The notes below the pieces were generated by a model. That model saw nothing but the letters and a program-made list of their open reading frames with translations, did not search any database and was not told the origin of the DNA. Below, piece after piece: positions 10,063 through 19,164 of a stretch of DNA of 64,000 bases. The stretch is from Paractinoplanes lichenicola (GTDB lineage: Bacteria > Actinomycetota > Actinomycetes > Mycobacteriales > Micromonosporaceae). Where the stretch lies: positions 434,001 through 498,000 of the forward strand of contig NZ_JAENHO010000001.1 of assembly GCF_016785085.1 (NCBI RefSeq), given 5' to 3'. Made by a program: the position numbers and the translations under genes. Position 1 is the stretch's first letter. Each line of letters opens with the position of its first letter.

Positions 10063-10127
10063 ATTTCCGGCCGTTGACACTCGCGGATCGCACGATTCAC
10101 GATGGTCGATGGACAGCGAGGAGTTCC

Positions 10128-11351
10128 ATGGTGCGAATGCTCTCCGTCGCCGCGATCCTGACCGGCGTGTGCGTGCTCGCCGCCGGTGCGGCCCAGGCCC
10201 GTTCGAGCGTTCGTCCCCCGCAGATCGTCGACGCCACCGTGATCACCCAGGTCGAGCCGGACGGCTACCGGGTCACCGCGCTCGAGGTCCGGTTCGACCG
10301 GCCGGTCTTCCCGGCCCATCCGTCCACTTTCGCCGTCCGCGCCACCCTGACCAGGCCCACCGGTCAGACCGTCACCGGCGTCCGCACCATCACGTCCGTA
10401 CGGGGGCATGGCCGCACCCTCGTGCTCAGCCTCGACCCGAGTGAGCCGCTCGCGCTCGGCGCGTACAGCGAGGGCGGCTTCACCCGGCTCTACGACCTCG
10501 CCGGGGCCTACCGCGTCACCCAGGCCGGCGCCGGTTCGGCCGTCAACAGCAAGGTGTACAACCGGATCGTCGACGAATACGGCTCCGGGTCGTTCACCTC
10601 CGCCGCGGGCGTGACGCTCCCCTACCGGCACTTCACCCCCGGCGTACGGCGGGGCCAGAAGTACCCGCTCGTCGTGACCCTGCACGGCTACGGCGAGAGC
10701 GGCACCGGCAACGTCAGCCAGATCGCCGGCAACCAGCTCTCGGTCGCGTTCGCCAAGCCCGGCAACGCCTTCGTGCTCTCCCCCCAGGCCGACCCGGGCT
10801 CGGCGACCGGCGGCGCGTGGTGGGACGCGCGGGTGCAGGCCGCGGTGGTCGAGCTCGTCCGCGACTTCCTCGCGACCCACCCCGCCGTCGACACCGACCG
10901 GGTCTACCTGACCGGGTTGTCGATGGGCTCGTACGGGTCCTGGGCCATCCTGCCCGCGGCCAAGGGACTGTTCGCCGGGGCCGTGCTGGTCTGCGGCGCG
11001 GGCGACGAGGCCGCCGCGGTGGCATCGCTCGGCGACTTCCCGATCTGGGCCGTGCACTCGGCCGACGACTCGGTGGTCGCCTACGACGGACCAGGCTCCG
11101 ACTACCGCATCTTCCAGGCGCTCGAGGCCGCCGGCGAGCCGGTGACGTGGAGCGAGTGGTCGGGGCTGCTGTCCGATGCCGAGCAGGAGGCCCTGGCCGC
11201 GAAGGCCCGCCGGCAGGCCGCCCGCACCGGCAGCAAGCACCTCTTCACCACGCTGCCGGCCGGCACCACTCCCCTGTTCGCACACGCTTCGTGGATCCCG
11301 GCCTACACCCACGCCGTGATCCTGGACTGGCTGCTCGCCCAGCACCGCTGA
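10128..11351 (+). CDS. Secreted PHB-depolymerase/feruloyl-esterase-like hydrolase
   Basis: The 407-residue protein starts MVRMLSVAAILTGVCVLAAG and ends its signal peptide near AAQARS. An Ig-like N-terminal region (about residues 30-140) precedes an alpha/beta-hydrolase domain. That domain has an oxyanion LHGYGESG, a nucleophile elbow GLSMGS (Ser265) and a predicted Asp/His pair near HSADDSVV and AHASWIPAYTHAV. The layout matches secreted predicted peptidases or polyester/feruloyl esterases. A GCGAGGAG site lies 4 bp before the ATG. It is transcribed alone, convergent with the DUF1996 gene. Confidence 0.85.
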   Translation: MVRMLSVAAILTGVCVLAAGAAQARSSVRPPQIVDATVITQVEPDGYRVTALEVRFDRPVFPAHPSTFAVRATLTRPTGQTVTGVRTITSVRGHGRTLVLSLDPSEPLALGAYSEGGFTRLYDLAGAYRVTQAGAGSAVNSKVYNRIVDEYGSGSFTSAAGVTLPYRHFTPGVRRGQKYPLVVTLHGYGESGTGNVSQIAGNQLSVAFAKPGNAFVLSPQADPGSATGGAWWDARVQAAVVELVRDFLATHPAVDTDRVYLTGLSMGSYGSWAILPAAKGLFAGAVLVCGAGDEAAAVASLGDFPIWAVHSADDSVVAYDGPGSDYRIFQALEAAGEPVTWSEWSGLLSDAEQEALAAKARRQAARTGSKHLFTTLPAGTTPLFAHASWIPAYTHAVILDWLLAQHR

Positions 11352-11410
11352 GCGCGATCACCAGGCCGCCGATGAGCTCGACCGGCCGGGCCCCTGCTTG
11401 TGGAGGGCTT

Positions 11411-13183
11411 CTAGAAGCGGCAGGTGGCACCGCGGTTGAGGCAGGTCACGATCTTGTTCATCGTGCGGGTGGAGTTGACGTTGACGAAGTCGTTGTGGTC
11501 GGAGAACGGGTTGTGGTCCTCCTCCGGGAACGAGTCGAGTGCGTACTGGCCCCGGGTCTGCACGTCGCGGGGGATGTCGTACGAGATGGTGATCCGTAGT
11601 TGCGGCACGGCGACGAAGCCCTGCGGGCAGGCGCCCTTGGCCCGGTCGGCGAAGGCCAGGTGGTCGCGGTGGTTGGCGCTGTCGGTGTTGCGGCCGTCCC
11701 AGCAGCCCGGGAAGTCCTGGACCCGCTGGACCCGGCTCCCGGCGGGGCAGATCGGGTAGCGGTCGGCGAGCCGGTCGGCGAAACCGGAGCAGCTCCACGT
11801 GGCGCGGGCGTTGGCCGGGCCGCGGCTGGTGGGCTTGGCGTCGCCGGTCAGTGCGCGCAGGAAGCGGGGCATCGCGACGACCTGGCCGGCGGGGTTGCCG
11901 CGGTATTCGATCAGCACCGAGGCTGGGCGCACGATGGTGCCGGTGTTGCCGGGCAGCTCCCGATTCGGGCCCTGCGGATCGGGCAGCGCGCCGGCGGTCG
12001 GGGAGGCGGTCGGGGCGCCGCTCGGGGCGGACGGAGAGACAGTCGGAGAGGCGGTCGGGGCGGATGAGGGCGGCGCGCCCGGGTGGTCGCCGCGCTGGTC
12101 GAGCGAGCACCCAGCCAAGGCGTTCAAAGAGCCCGGACGGCCGAGGGCGGCGGCGATGCGGTCGAGCACCGCGGCCCGCGACGCCCGCAGCGGGCCCAGC
12201 AGCGAGGTGCGACCGGCGACGAGCCGCTGGTTGGCCACGGAGACCTGCCGGTCGAGCTGGGCCAGGGCCCGGTCCACCTCGGCCAGCGCCCGCCGCGGCA
12301 CACCCGGCAGCTGATCCCGGACGTTCGGGCACCGCACCTGCGCGTTGGCAGAACCGGCCTCGCTGCCGTGGCTCAGGCTCGCGTGGATGGCGTCGTAGCT
12401 GACGTCGCAGTCGGTCAGCGAGACCAGGCCGGCCGGGCGGCGCCCACCCGCGGAGCGGATCAGGTCGCCGATCTCGGCGAACGCGGCCGACCGCTGGGCC
12501 CGCAACCCTTGCAACACCTCGCCGTTGACCTGCAGGTTCATGCCGCGGACGGCGAGCACGCGCCGGTTGGCCGCGACCTCGGCCCGGTCCAGCTCGGCCA
12601 GCCGCCGGTCCACCGCCGCCTTCACGGCCACGGGCACGGCGGGCATCCGCGAGCGCACCGAGGGACAGACCACCGAGCCCGAGGTGTTAGCCAGGGCCTG
12701 CCGTACGGTGTCGTCCCCGGCCCGCACCGAGCGGTCGATCCGCACGACCGGCCAGAAATACGACGACTTGTCGCCGTTGCGGCAGGTGGTGCCCCCGGCC
12801 GCCAGGTCGGCGTCGGACGAGTCGGCCGTGATGGCCTGGTTGCCGACGAAGTCGTGCAGGTGCTCGGCGCCGTTGCGGATGCCGGGCTGCGCGACCGGGT
12901 TGTCCGGGCTGAACTTGCCGTTCCGGTTGACCCCGCAGTCGACAGTGAAGCGGCCGGTCGCGGCGCCGGGGCCGGGTTTCGGGGTGACGACGTTGGCCCG
13001 CACGTCCTCGATCGGCACGTAGTCGGAGAGCCGGGTCGCCGCGTCGGCCGAGCCCTGACCGCCGCCGGAGACGAACGTGACGGTCAACGCCCCCGTCGCC
13101 GCCAGCACCGCCGCGGCCAGCCCCACCCGTACGGCCCGCGCTCTCGCAGGTGTCTGCCACCGACGCGTCCTCAACGTCCTCAT
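11411..13183 (-). CDS. Secreted DUF1996 protein with a duplicated Cys-flanked helical insertion
   Basis: The 590-residue protein has an Arg-rich N-terminus and a membrane/signal segment (AVRVGLAAAVLAATGALTV). DUF1996 is split in two. The N-terminal part (VDCGVNRNGKFSPDNPV, HLHDFVGN) is at about residues 50-155. The C-terminal part (MPRFLRALTGDAKP, CWDGRNTDSANHRDH, SDHNDFVNVN) is at about 400-590. Between them lie two related modules of about 75 residues, VVCPSVRSRMP...LTDCDV and VRCPNVRDQLP...LAGCSL, then a Ser/Pro/Thr linker. DUF1996 proteins are secreted and of unknown function; the insertion is unusual to me. Confidence 0.88.
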   Translation of the reverse strand: MRTLRTRRWQTPARARAVRVGLAAAVLAATGALTVTFVSGGGQGSADAATRLSDYVPIEDVRANVVTPKPGPGAATGRFTVDCGVNRNGKFSPDNPVAQPGIRNGAEHLHDFVGNQAITADSSDADLAAGGTTCRNGDKSSYFWPVVRIDRSVRAGDDTVRQALANTSGSVVCPSVRSRMPAVPVAVKAAVDRRLAELDRAEVAANRRVLAVRGMNLQVNGEVLQGLRAQRSAAFAEIGDLIRSAGGRRPAGLVSLTDCDVSYDAIHASLSHGSEAGSANAQVRCPNVRDQLPGVPRRALAEVDRALAQLDRQVSVANQRLVAGRTSLLGPLRASRAAVLDRIAAALGRPGSLNALAGCSLDQRGDHPGAPPSSAPTASPTVSPSAPSGAPTASPTAGALPDPQGPNRELPGNTGTIVRPASVLIEYRGNPAGQVVAMPRFLRALTGDAKPTSRGPANARATWSCSGFADRLADRYPICPAGSRVQRVQDFPGCWDGRNTDSANHRDHLAFADRAKGACPQGFVAVPQLRITISYDIPRDVQTRGQYALDSFPEEDHNPFSDHNDFVNVNSTRTMNKIVTCLNRGATCRF

Positions 13184-13318
13184 AGCCTTCTCCTAGTTCG
13201 CGACGACCGGAGCTGCAGGGCACCGGCTTGCGCGATCGGATACGGCGGCGGACCGGCGCGGCGATCGATATAACGGGCTCACGTCATCGATCCGTAAGGA
13301 CTGCGTACGCTCGTCGGC

Positions 13319-14152
13319 ATGGTTGCGCGGATCCACGACGAGCTCGGCCTCGCCCCGTGGCGGCGCGACCCCGGCACGGTCGTGCGCCGCGCGGTGTCGG
13401 CCGGTGATCCGGCGCCGCGGGCGATCGTCGCCGAGTCGGAGGCCCCGGGCGTGCCGACGGAGTGGCCGTCGCACGCGCACCCGATGCACGAGCTGGTGTG
13501 GGTGCGCGGCGGCACGCTGACCTCGCGGATCGGCAACCGGATCCTGACCGTGCCGCCCGGCTTCGGCCTGTGGCTGCCCGCCGGTGTGGTGCACGGGGGC
13601 CGGCTCACGGCCGCCGCCCGGCTCCACGACGCGTTCTTCGCCCCCGGCCGCACCCCGGTCGAGTTCGCCGAGCCCACCTCGATCACCATGACTCCCCTGC
13701 TCGAGTCGCTGCTGCTCCGCCTGGCCCGTACGGATCTGGACGACGAGGCGCGGGCGCGCACCGAGGCGGTCGTGTTCGACGTGCTCGAGCCGTCGGGCCG
13801 GCAGTTCGAGCTGGAGCTGCCGGGCGACCCGAGGATCGACGCGATCGCCGAGACGTTGCTCACCGATCCGGCCGACGATCGCGGCTTGCAGGAATGGGCC
13901 GCCTTCCTGGGCATGAGCGAGCGCACCATCACCCGGGCCTTCCGCGAGGCCACCGGGTTGTCGTTCGCGCAGTGGCGGCAGGCGTTGCGCGTGCACGCGG
14001 CGCTGGCCCTGCTCTCGGAGGGCGTCGATGTGCAGGGCGTCGCCGAGCGGCTCGGCTATTCGCAGCCGAGCACGTTCATCGCCGCGTTCCGGCGCGTGAT
14101 GCAGGTAACGCCCGGCGCGGTGATGTCCGGAATCCCCTATCAGCTGTCCTGA
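13319..14152 (+). CDS. AraC-family transcriptional regulator
   Basis: The 277-residue protein has an N-terminal cupin-like sensor (HAHPMHELVWVRGGTLTSRI, PAGVVHGGRL) and a C-terminal pair of helix-turn-helix motifs (LQEWAAFLGMSERTITRAFR and VQGVAERLGYSQPSTFIAAF). It precedes the iron-siderophore binding-protein gene by 77 bp on the same strand. That makes it a plausible regulator of iron acquisition, although the iron box in the gap argues that a DtxR/IdeR-type repressor also acts there. Confidence 0.92.
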   Translation: MVARIHDELGLAPWRRDPGTVVRRAVSAGDPAPRAIVAESEAPGVPTEWPSHAHPMHELVWVRGGTLTSRIGNRILTVPPGFGLWLPAGVVHGGRLTAAARLHDAFFAPGRTPVEFAEPTSITMTPLLESLLLRLARTDLDDEARARTEAVVFDVLEPSGRQFELELPGDPRIDAIAETLLTDPADDRGLQEWAAFLGMSERTITRAFREATGLSFAQWRQALRVHAALALLSEGVDVQGVAERLGYSQPSTFIAAFRRVMQVTPGAVMSGIPYQLS

Positions 14153-14192
14153 CTGCGGGATTGCCGACATCTTGATCAACATCTAACGTCCG

Positions 14193-14211
14193 TGAGGCAA
14201 GGCAACCCTTA
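14193..14211 (+). promoter_or_regulatory. Candidate DtxR/IdeR/DmdR iron box
   Basis: The 19-bp stretch tgaggcaaggcaaccctta matches the known actinobacterial iron-box consensus ttaggttaggctaacctaa at 13 of 19 positions, including the central aggc core. It lies directly in front of the siderophore-binding lipoprotein start, where repressor binding would block transcription when iron is plentiful. Confidence 0.6.
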
Positions 14212-14229
14212 CCGATGCGGAGCCGTTCG

Positions 14230-15282
14230 ATGCCTGCCCTTCACGCACGACTCCTGGCGGCCACCGCCGTGGTCCTGACGATCACGGCCTGCGGCACCAC
14301 GCAGGTCGACGAGCCCTCCGCCACCGGCTCGGCCACGCCCGTCTCGCAGACCTGTGCGAACGACACCACCGCGACGGCGACCGGCCCGGTCTCGATGACC
14401 GACGGCGTGGGCCGCAAGGTGGAGCTCGCGAAGCCGGCCCAGCGGGTCGCCGTGCTCGAATGGCAGCAGACCGAGGACGTGCTCACGCTCTGCCTCAACC
14501 CGGTCGCCGTGGCCGACCCCAAGGGCTACGGCACGTATGTGAAGGCCGAGCCGCTGCCTGCGAACGTGACCGACGCGGGCGAGCGCGGCCAGCCCGACCT
14601 CGACGCGCTCTACGCCGCGAAGCCCGACCTGATCGTCGTGGAGGCGTTCAAGGCCGACGACGAGATCATCAAGAAGCTCGAGAAGCGGGGCGTGCCGGTG
14701 CTGGCCACGGTCGGGGCCGACGCCTCGGGCCAGATCGCGAACATGAAGAAGGTCTTCTCGATGATCGGGCAGGCCACCGGGCGCACCGAGCGGGCCGACG
14801 TGGTGCTGCGCCAGTTCGACGAGCACCTGGCCGAGGCCAAGCAGAAGGTGGCGGCCACGAACGTACAGGGGAAGGAATTTCTGTTCTTCGACGGCTGGAT
14901 CGAGGGCGGCAACGTCGTCGTCCGCCCGTACGGGAAGGGTGCCCTGTTCACCGAGCTCGGCGAGCAGCTCGGCATGACCCTGGCCTGGACCGACAAGATC
15001 AACGCGGCGTACGGCAGCGGTGGCGTCGACCCCGCGTACGGGCTCGCGCAGACCGACATCGAGGGGCTGACCGCGGTCGGCGGCGCCACCCTGTTCTACG
15101 GCGACGACGAGACGCCGGACAGCTATGTCAAGGAGCTGACCAAGAGCCCGATCTGGACCGCGCTGCCGGCCGTCAAGGAGAAGCGCGCGTACGCCTTCCC
15201 GGCCGGGGTGTGGGGCGCGGGCGGCCCGATCTCGAACGAGCAGGCGATCGACGCCTACGTGAAGATCCTGACGCAGCAGTGA
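14230..15282 (+). CDS. Iron-siderophore ABC transporter substrate-binding lipoprotein
   Basis: The protein (350 residues) has a lipoprotein signal ending in ITACGTT, so Cys would be lipid-anchored on the outer membrane face. A FecB/FepB-like periplasmic-binding fold follows, with VAVLEWQQTED, PDLDALYAAKPDLIVVEAF and the C-terminal LPAVKEKRAYAFPAG. The ATG at 14230 is preferred because GGAG lies 7 bp upstream. The ATG at 14215 has no ribosome site and sits against the iron box. The stop overlaps the permease start by 4 bp. It should capture ferric siderophores. Confidence 0.93.
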   Translation: MPALHARLLAATAVVLTITACGTTQVDEPSATGSATPVSQTCANDTTATATGPVSMTDGVGRKVELAKPAQRVAVLEWQQTEDVLTLCLNPVAVADPKGYGTYVKAEPLPANVTDAGERGQPDLDALYAAKPDLIVVEAFKADDEIIKKLEKRGVPVLATVGADASGQIANMKKVFSMIGQATGRTERADVVLRQFDEHLAEAKQKVAATNVQGKEFLFFDGWIEGGNVVVRPYGKGALFTELGEQLGMTLAWTDKINAAYGSGGVDPAYGLAQTDIEGLTAVGGATLFYGDDETPDSYVKELTKSPIWTALPAVKEKRAYAFPAGVWGAGGPISNEQAIDAYVKILTQQ

Positions 15283-17318
15283 AAGCGGCTCGCGGGACGG
15301 CCGTGCTGGCCGTCCTGCTGGTCCTGGTCGTCGTGACCGGGTTGTGGCACATCACGCAAGGCACTTCAGGAGCCGGGCTCGCGGATCTGCTGGGGGCACG
15401 CACGGACGTCGGCGGCGTTCCGATCATCGATGTGCTGACCGGTTCCCGCTTGCCGCGTGTGCTGGCCGGGATCGCGGTCGGGGTGGCGCTGGGCTCGGCC
15501 GGGGCGCTGCTGCAATCGGTCACCCGCAACGCGCTGGCCGCCCCGGACACCCTGGCCGTCACCGCCGGTTCCTACTTCACGCTGTGCGCGGTCGCCGCTT
15601 TCGGGCTGGCCGTGCCGGTGTGGGCCTCGGGCGCGGTCGCCTTCGCGGGCGGCCTGCTCGCCGCGGCCCTCGTGCTAGGCCTCGTCGGCACCACGTCCCA
15701 CCTCCAGTCGACGCGGCTGGTGCTGGCCGGCTCGGCGGTCGCGATGGCCCTCGACGCGGGCACCGCCACCCTGCTCATCCTGTTCAAGGAGAACACCACC
15801 GGCCTGTACGCGTGGGGCAGCGGCTCGCTGGCCCAGCTCAACCTGGACGCCGCCGCCCGCGCCACCCCGGTCATCGTCGTCGTGCTCGTCGCCGCCCTGC
15901 TGCTGTCGCACCGGCTCGACGTGCTCCGGCTGGGCGACGACGCGGCCGCCTCGCTGGGCGTGCCGATCCGCTCGACCCGGGTCGTCGCGGTACTGCTGGC
16001 CGTGCTGCTGACCAGCATCTCGGTCACCTTGGCGGGCCCGCTCGCGTTCGTCGGCCTGGCCGCCCCGGTGGCCGCCCGCCTGGCCGCGAACCGCATCGGC
16101 GGCCTGGGCCGGCATGCCTTCCTGATCCCGGCCTGCGGGCTGATCGGGGCACTGCTGGTGCTGCTGGCCGACGCCGTGCTGCGGGCCGTCATGGGCGCCC
16201 AGGCCGCCGCCTCGATCCCCACCGGCATTCCGACCTCGCTGCTCGGGGCCGTGGTCATCGTTATGCTGGCGCTCCGGCTGCGCGACGCGGGTACGGCCCG
16301 CGAGGCGCCCCGGACGGCCATCCGCTCCCGCCGGCGCTTCCTGACCGTCGCTGCCCTGGCATCCGTCCTGCTCGTCGGCGCCGCGGTGGCCGGGCTCCTG
16401 GCCGGCAGCCTGTGGCTGCGTACCGGCGACATCGTGCTCTGGCTGCAGGGCGCCGCGCCGGACCTGATCGACCTGGCCCTCGACGACCGGGCCCCGCGGG
16501 TGGCGGCGGCCGTCGCCGCGGGGGCCGCGCTGGCCCTGGCCGGCAGCGTCGTGCAGGGCACGGTGCGCAATCCGCTGGCCGAGCCGAGCATCCTCGGCAT
16601 CACGGCCGGCGCCGGGCTGGGAGCGGTGTTCGTCGTGACCTCGGGCGTGCCCGGCGGACGGCCCACGCTGATCCTCACGGCCGTCGCCACCGGGCTGGTC
16701 ACCTTCGCCCTGATCGCGGTGCTGGCCTGGCGGGGCGGGCTGCTCCCCGACCGGTTCCTGCTCATCGGCATCGGCTGCGGTTACGCGCTCAGCTCGGTCA
16801 GCACCTTTCTGCTGCTGCGGACCGACCCGTGGGACACGCCGCGCATCCTCACCTGGCTGTCCGGCACCACGTACGGCCGGGAATTTCCCGACGTGCTGCC
16901 GGTGGCTCTCGTGCTGCTGGTCGCGACCCCGATCGTGCTGAGCCTGCGTCGCGAGCTCGACCTGCTGGCGATCGACGAGGACACCCCGCGCATCCTCGGC
17001 GTGCGGCGGGAGACCACGCGGTTGTCGGTGCTGACGATCGCGGCCGTGGCGGCGGCGGTGAGCGTGGTCGCGGTGGGCGTGGTCGGCTTCGTCGGGCTGG
17101 TCGCCCCGCACATCGCCCGGGTGCTGGTCGGTGCGCGGCACGGGCGCATCGTCCCGGTCGCCATGCTGCTCGGCGGGTTGCTCGTCTGCGTCGCGGACAC
17201 CCTCGGCCGTACGGTCATCGCGCCCGCGCAGATCCCCGCCGGGCTCATGATGGCGCTGATCGGTGCCCCGTATTTCGTGTGGCTGCTGCGCGCACAAAAT
17301 CCCGGATCAGCGCGCTGA
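15279..17318 (+). CDS. Fused double FecCD-type iron-siderophore permease
   Basis: The 679-residue membrane protein contains two FecCD permease domains in one chain, as in FhuB. The first runs to about residue 335 (motifs GALLQSVTRNALAAPDTLAV and GPLAFVGLAAPVAAR). The second covers the rest (GSVVQGTVRNPLAEPSILGI and VVGFVGLVAPHIARVLVG). Each half has about ten helices. It is translated from a GTG overlapping the binding-protein stop. No ATP-binding gene follows; its 3' end overlaps an oppositely oriented hydrolase gene by 74 bp. A separate ATPase must energise it. Confidence 0.94.
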   Translation: MKAARGTAVLAVLLVLVVVTGLWHITQGTSGAGLADLLGARTDVGGVPIIDVLTGSRLPRVLAGIAVGVALGSAGALLQSVTRNALAAPDTLAVTAGSYFTLCAVAAFGLAVPVWASGAVAFAGGLLAAALVLGLVGTTSHLQSTRLVLAGSAVAMALDAGTATLLILFKENTTGLYAWGSGSLAQLNLDAAARATPVIVVVLVAALLLSHRLDVLRLGDDAAASLGVPIRSTRVVAVLLAVLLTSISVTLAGPLAFVGLAAPVAARLAANRIGGLGRHAFLIPACGLIGALLVLLADAVLRAVMGAQAAASIPTGIPTSLLGAVVIVMLALRLRDAGTAREAPRTAIRSRRRFLTVAALASVLLVGAAVAGLLAGSLWLRTGDIVLWLQGAAPDLIDLALDDRAPRVAAAVAAGAALALAGSVVQGTVRNPLAEPSILGITAGAGLGAVFVVTSGVPGGRPTLILTAVATGLVTFALIAVLAWRGGLLPDRFLLIGIGCGYALSSVSTFLLLRTDPWDTPRILTWLSGTTYGREFPDVLPVALVLLVATPIVLSLRRELDLLAIDEDTPRILGVRRETTRLSVLTIAAVAAAVSVVAVGVVGFVGLVAPHIARVLVGARHGRIVPVAMLLGGLLVCVADTLGRTVIAPAQIPAGLMMALIGAPYFVWLLRAQNPGSAR

Positions 17319-18015
17319 CCAGCTCCGGCCGCTCGGCGACCAGCAGGTGCGAGGTGCCGGGCACGATGCACAGCTGCGCGCCGGGGATCGAGGCGGCGAT
17401 CAGCAGGCTGTGGCCGGGGACGATCGTGTCGCGGTCGGCCGCCATCACCAGCGTCGGCGCGGCGATCCGGGCCAGGTCGGCGGGCTTGATGTGCGGCTCG
17501 GTCGTCCAGAGGCGAAAGAGCTTTCCCAGTACGACGTCAGCGCGCTCGGGGCCGTCCGGGGACAACCGCTCGTAGTGCATCCGCTCGACGTCCGGCCTCG
17601 GTTCCGGCTCCATTGCTGACAAGGCCCCGGCGGTGTCCTCGAACGCCGACGGGTCGAGGTTCGCGCTGATGGCGACGAGCGAGCGCACCCGTTCCGGGTG
17701 GTCGAGGGCCAGCAGCAGCCCGATGATCGCGCCGTCGCTGTACCCGACGACGTGCGCCGACTCGAGACCGACGGCGTCGAGGTAGGCCAGGGTGTCGGCG
17801 ACCATCCGCTGGTAGTCGTACTCGCCGTCCAGGTCGGCCGAGCGGCCGTGCCCGGGGCGCTCGAACGCGTACACCCGGTGATCGGGGACGAGCGCGTCGG
17901 ACTGGGGCCGCAGCGACTCGAGCGAGCAGAAACCGCCGTGCAGCAGCAGGACCGGGTCACCCGCGCCGGCGATCTCCGAATACAGGTCGGCGTCGCCGAT
18001 CCGCAGGTAGGCCAT
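17245..18015 (-). CDS. Alpha/beta-hydrolase fold protein
   Basis: The 256-residue protein shows the oxyanion motif LLLHGGF, the nucleophile elbow GYSDG (Ser93), an Asp region VMAADRDTIVP and the catalytic His in GTSHLLV. Length and motifs fit small soluble esterases or haloperoxidase-like hydrolases; the substrate is unknown. Its last 74 bp are antisense to the end of the siderophore permease gene. That could tie their expression together through mRNA overlap. Confidence 0.9.
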   Translation of the reverse strand: MAYLRIGDADLYSEIAGAGDPVLLLHGGFCSLESLRPQSDALVPDHRVYAFERPGHGRSADLDGEYDYQRMVADTLAYLDAVGLESAHVVGYSDGAIIGLLLALDHPERVRSLVAISANLDPSAFEDTAGALSAMEPEPRPDVERMHYERLSPDGPERADVVLGKLFRLWTTEPHIKPADLARIAAPTLVMAADRDTIVPGHSLLIAASIPGAQLCIVPGTSHLLVAERPELVSALIRDFVRAAATRNTGHRSAPS

Positions 18016-18031
18016 GGCATGACAGTAGGAA

Positions 18032-18062
18032 GCCGCCCCGGCCGAGTGACGACCGGGGCGGC
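18032..18062 (-). terminator. Hairpin terminator after the carboxypeptidase-regulatory-domain gene
   Basis: A perfect 10-bp stem (gccgccccgg with ccggggcggc) and an 11-nt loop lie just beyond the stop of the minus-strand gene at 18079. On that strand it is followed by ttcct. It probably ends that transcript before the hydrolase gene. Confidence 0.6.
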
Positions 18063-18078
18063 GTTCAGCGTTGCCGGG

Positions 18079-19044
18079 TTACTGCGGGGCCACGACCCAC
18101 AGCAGCTGGTCGTCGACCACAACCGTCTCCCCCGAGGCGACGGTGATGATCTCGGCCGAGTCGTAGTCGGGCTGCTGGTGCGCGTACTGGCGGCCGTCGG
18201 CGTTGCTGAACCGCACCTTGTAGCGGCCCGGCTCCAGCAGGCCGCTGAAGTCGTACGTGCCGTCGGCCGCCGTGGTGGTGTCCGACTGGTTGATGGTGTC
18301 GACGTTGATGAAGCTGACGTTCACGCCACCGGCCGGCGCCCCCGCGGCGTCGGTCAGGCGGCCCGAGATGCCGGCCAGTGCGGCGGCCCGGTCGGTCAGG
18401 CGGACGGTCTGGCCCGAGCGCACGAAGAATCGCGTGGCCTGGGCCGGGTCGAAGGTGTGGGGCACGTACTGGCCGAGCGCGCCGGCCTGGTAGTTGACGA
18501 TGAAGGTCTGGTTGGGCTGGACCCGGAGCCGGAAGGTGCCGTCGGCCTCGGTGAGCGTGGCGTGCTGGGAAGCGGTGTTGTCGTTCGTCACGTTGACCGG
18601 CGCATTGGCCAGCGGCTTGCCGTCGGGGGCGAAGAGCCGGCCGGCGAGGAAGCCCGTCGCGGTGACGACGCTGTTGGCGGTGGTGGTGCGGTTGGCCCGC
18701 ACCCGGTAGGTCTGGGCCTGGTCCGGGTTGCTGATCCGGCCCGGGGCCCACTCCGACCAGCCGCCCAGGCCGATCTGAATCTTGTAGGTGCCGGCCTCGA
18801 GGCCCGAGATCGTGAACCGGCCCCGGCTGTCGGCCTGCAGCTCCTGCACGGCGTCGCTGGACGGGTTGACGTAGACGGCGACGGAGGCGTCCGGGACGAC
18901 GGCGCCGCGGGTGTCGCGGACGATGCCGGTGATGCTGCCGGTCGGGTCGGCGGCGAGGGCCGGCCCACCGACGGACGTCGCGGCGACGACCCCGGCCAGG
19001 GTGGCGGCGAGGATCGAGCGGCGGCGAACTGCGTTCAACTGCAC
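18079..19044 (-). CDS. Secreted protein with three carboxypeptidase-regulatory-like (Ig-type) domains
   Basis: The 321-residue protein begins with a cleavable signal (IAATLAGVVAATSVG-like, ending GPALAADP). It then contains three beta-sandwich units of the CarboxypepD_reg type. Each has the pattern GxVRD/FAPDGKPLANAPV/GRLTDAAGAPAGGV followed by GTYxI/GTFRLRV/GTYDFSGL. There is no catalytic domain. Such proteins usually act as extracellular adhesive or structural modules. It is monocistronic, with a terminator after the stop. Confidence 0.82.
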   Translation of the reverse strand: MQLNAVRRRSILAATLAGVVAATSVGGPALAADPTGSITGIVRDTRGAVVPDASVAVYVNPSSDAVQELQADSRGRFTISGLEAGTYKIQIGLGGWSEWAPGRISNPDQAQTYRVRANRTTTANSVVTATGFLAGRLFAPDGKPLANAPVNVTNDNTASQHATLTEADGTFRLRVQPNQTFIVNYQAGALGQYVPHTFDPAQATRFFVRSGQTVRLTDRAAALAGISGRLTDAAGAPAGGVNVSFINVDTINQSDTTTAADGTYDFSGLLEPGRYKVRFSNADGRQYAHQQPDYDSAEIITVASGETVVVDDQLLWVVAPQ

Positions 19045-19164
19045 GTGAGGTCTCCCTTGCGGTGTGTGAGGTGAGGGAGACGTTATTGAGGCGGGGCGGC
19101 CCTCCGGCGTACGGGGAAAGGGTTTGGCACGAAGCCAGGAGCACGAAGGTCCACTCGCGACTCG

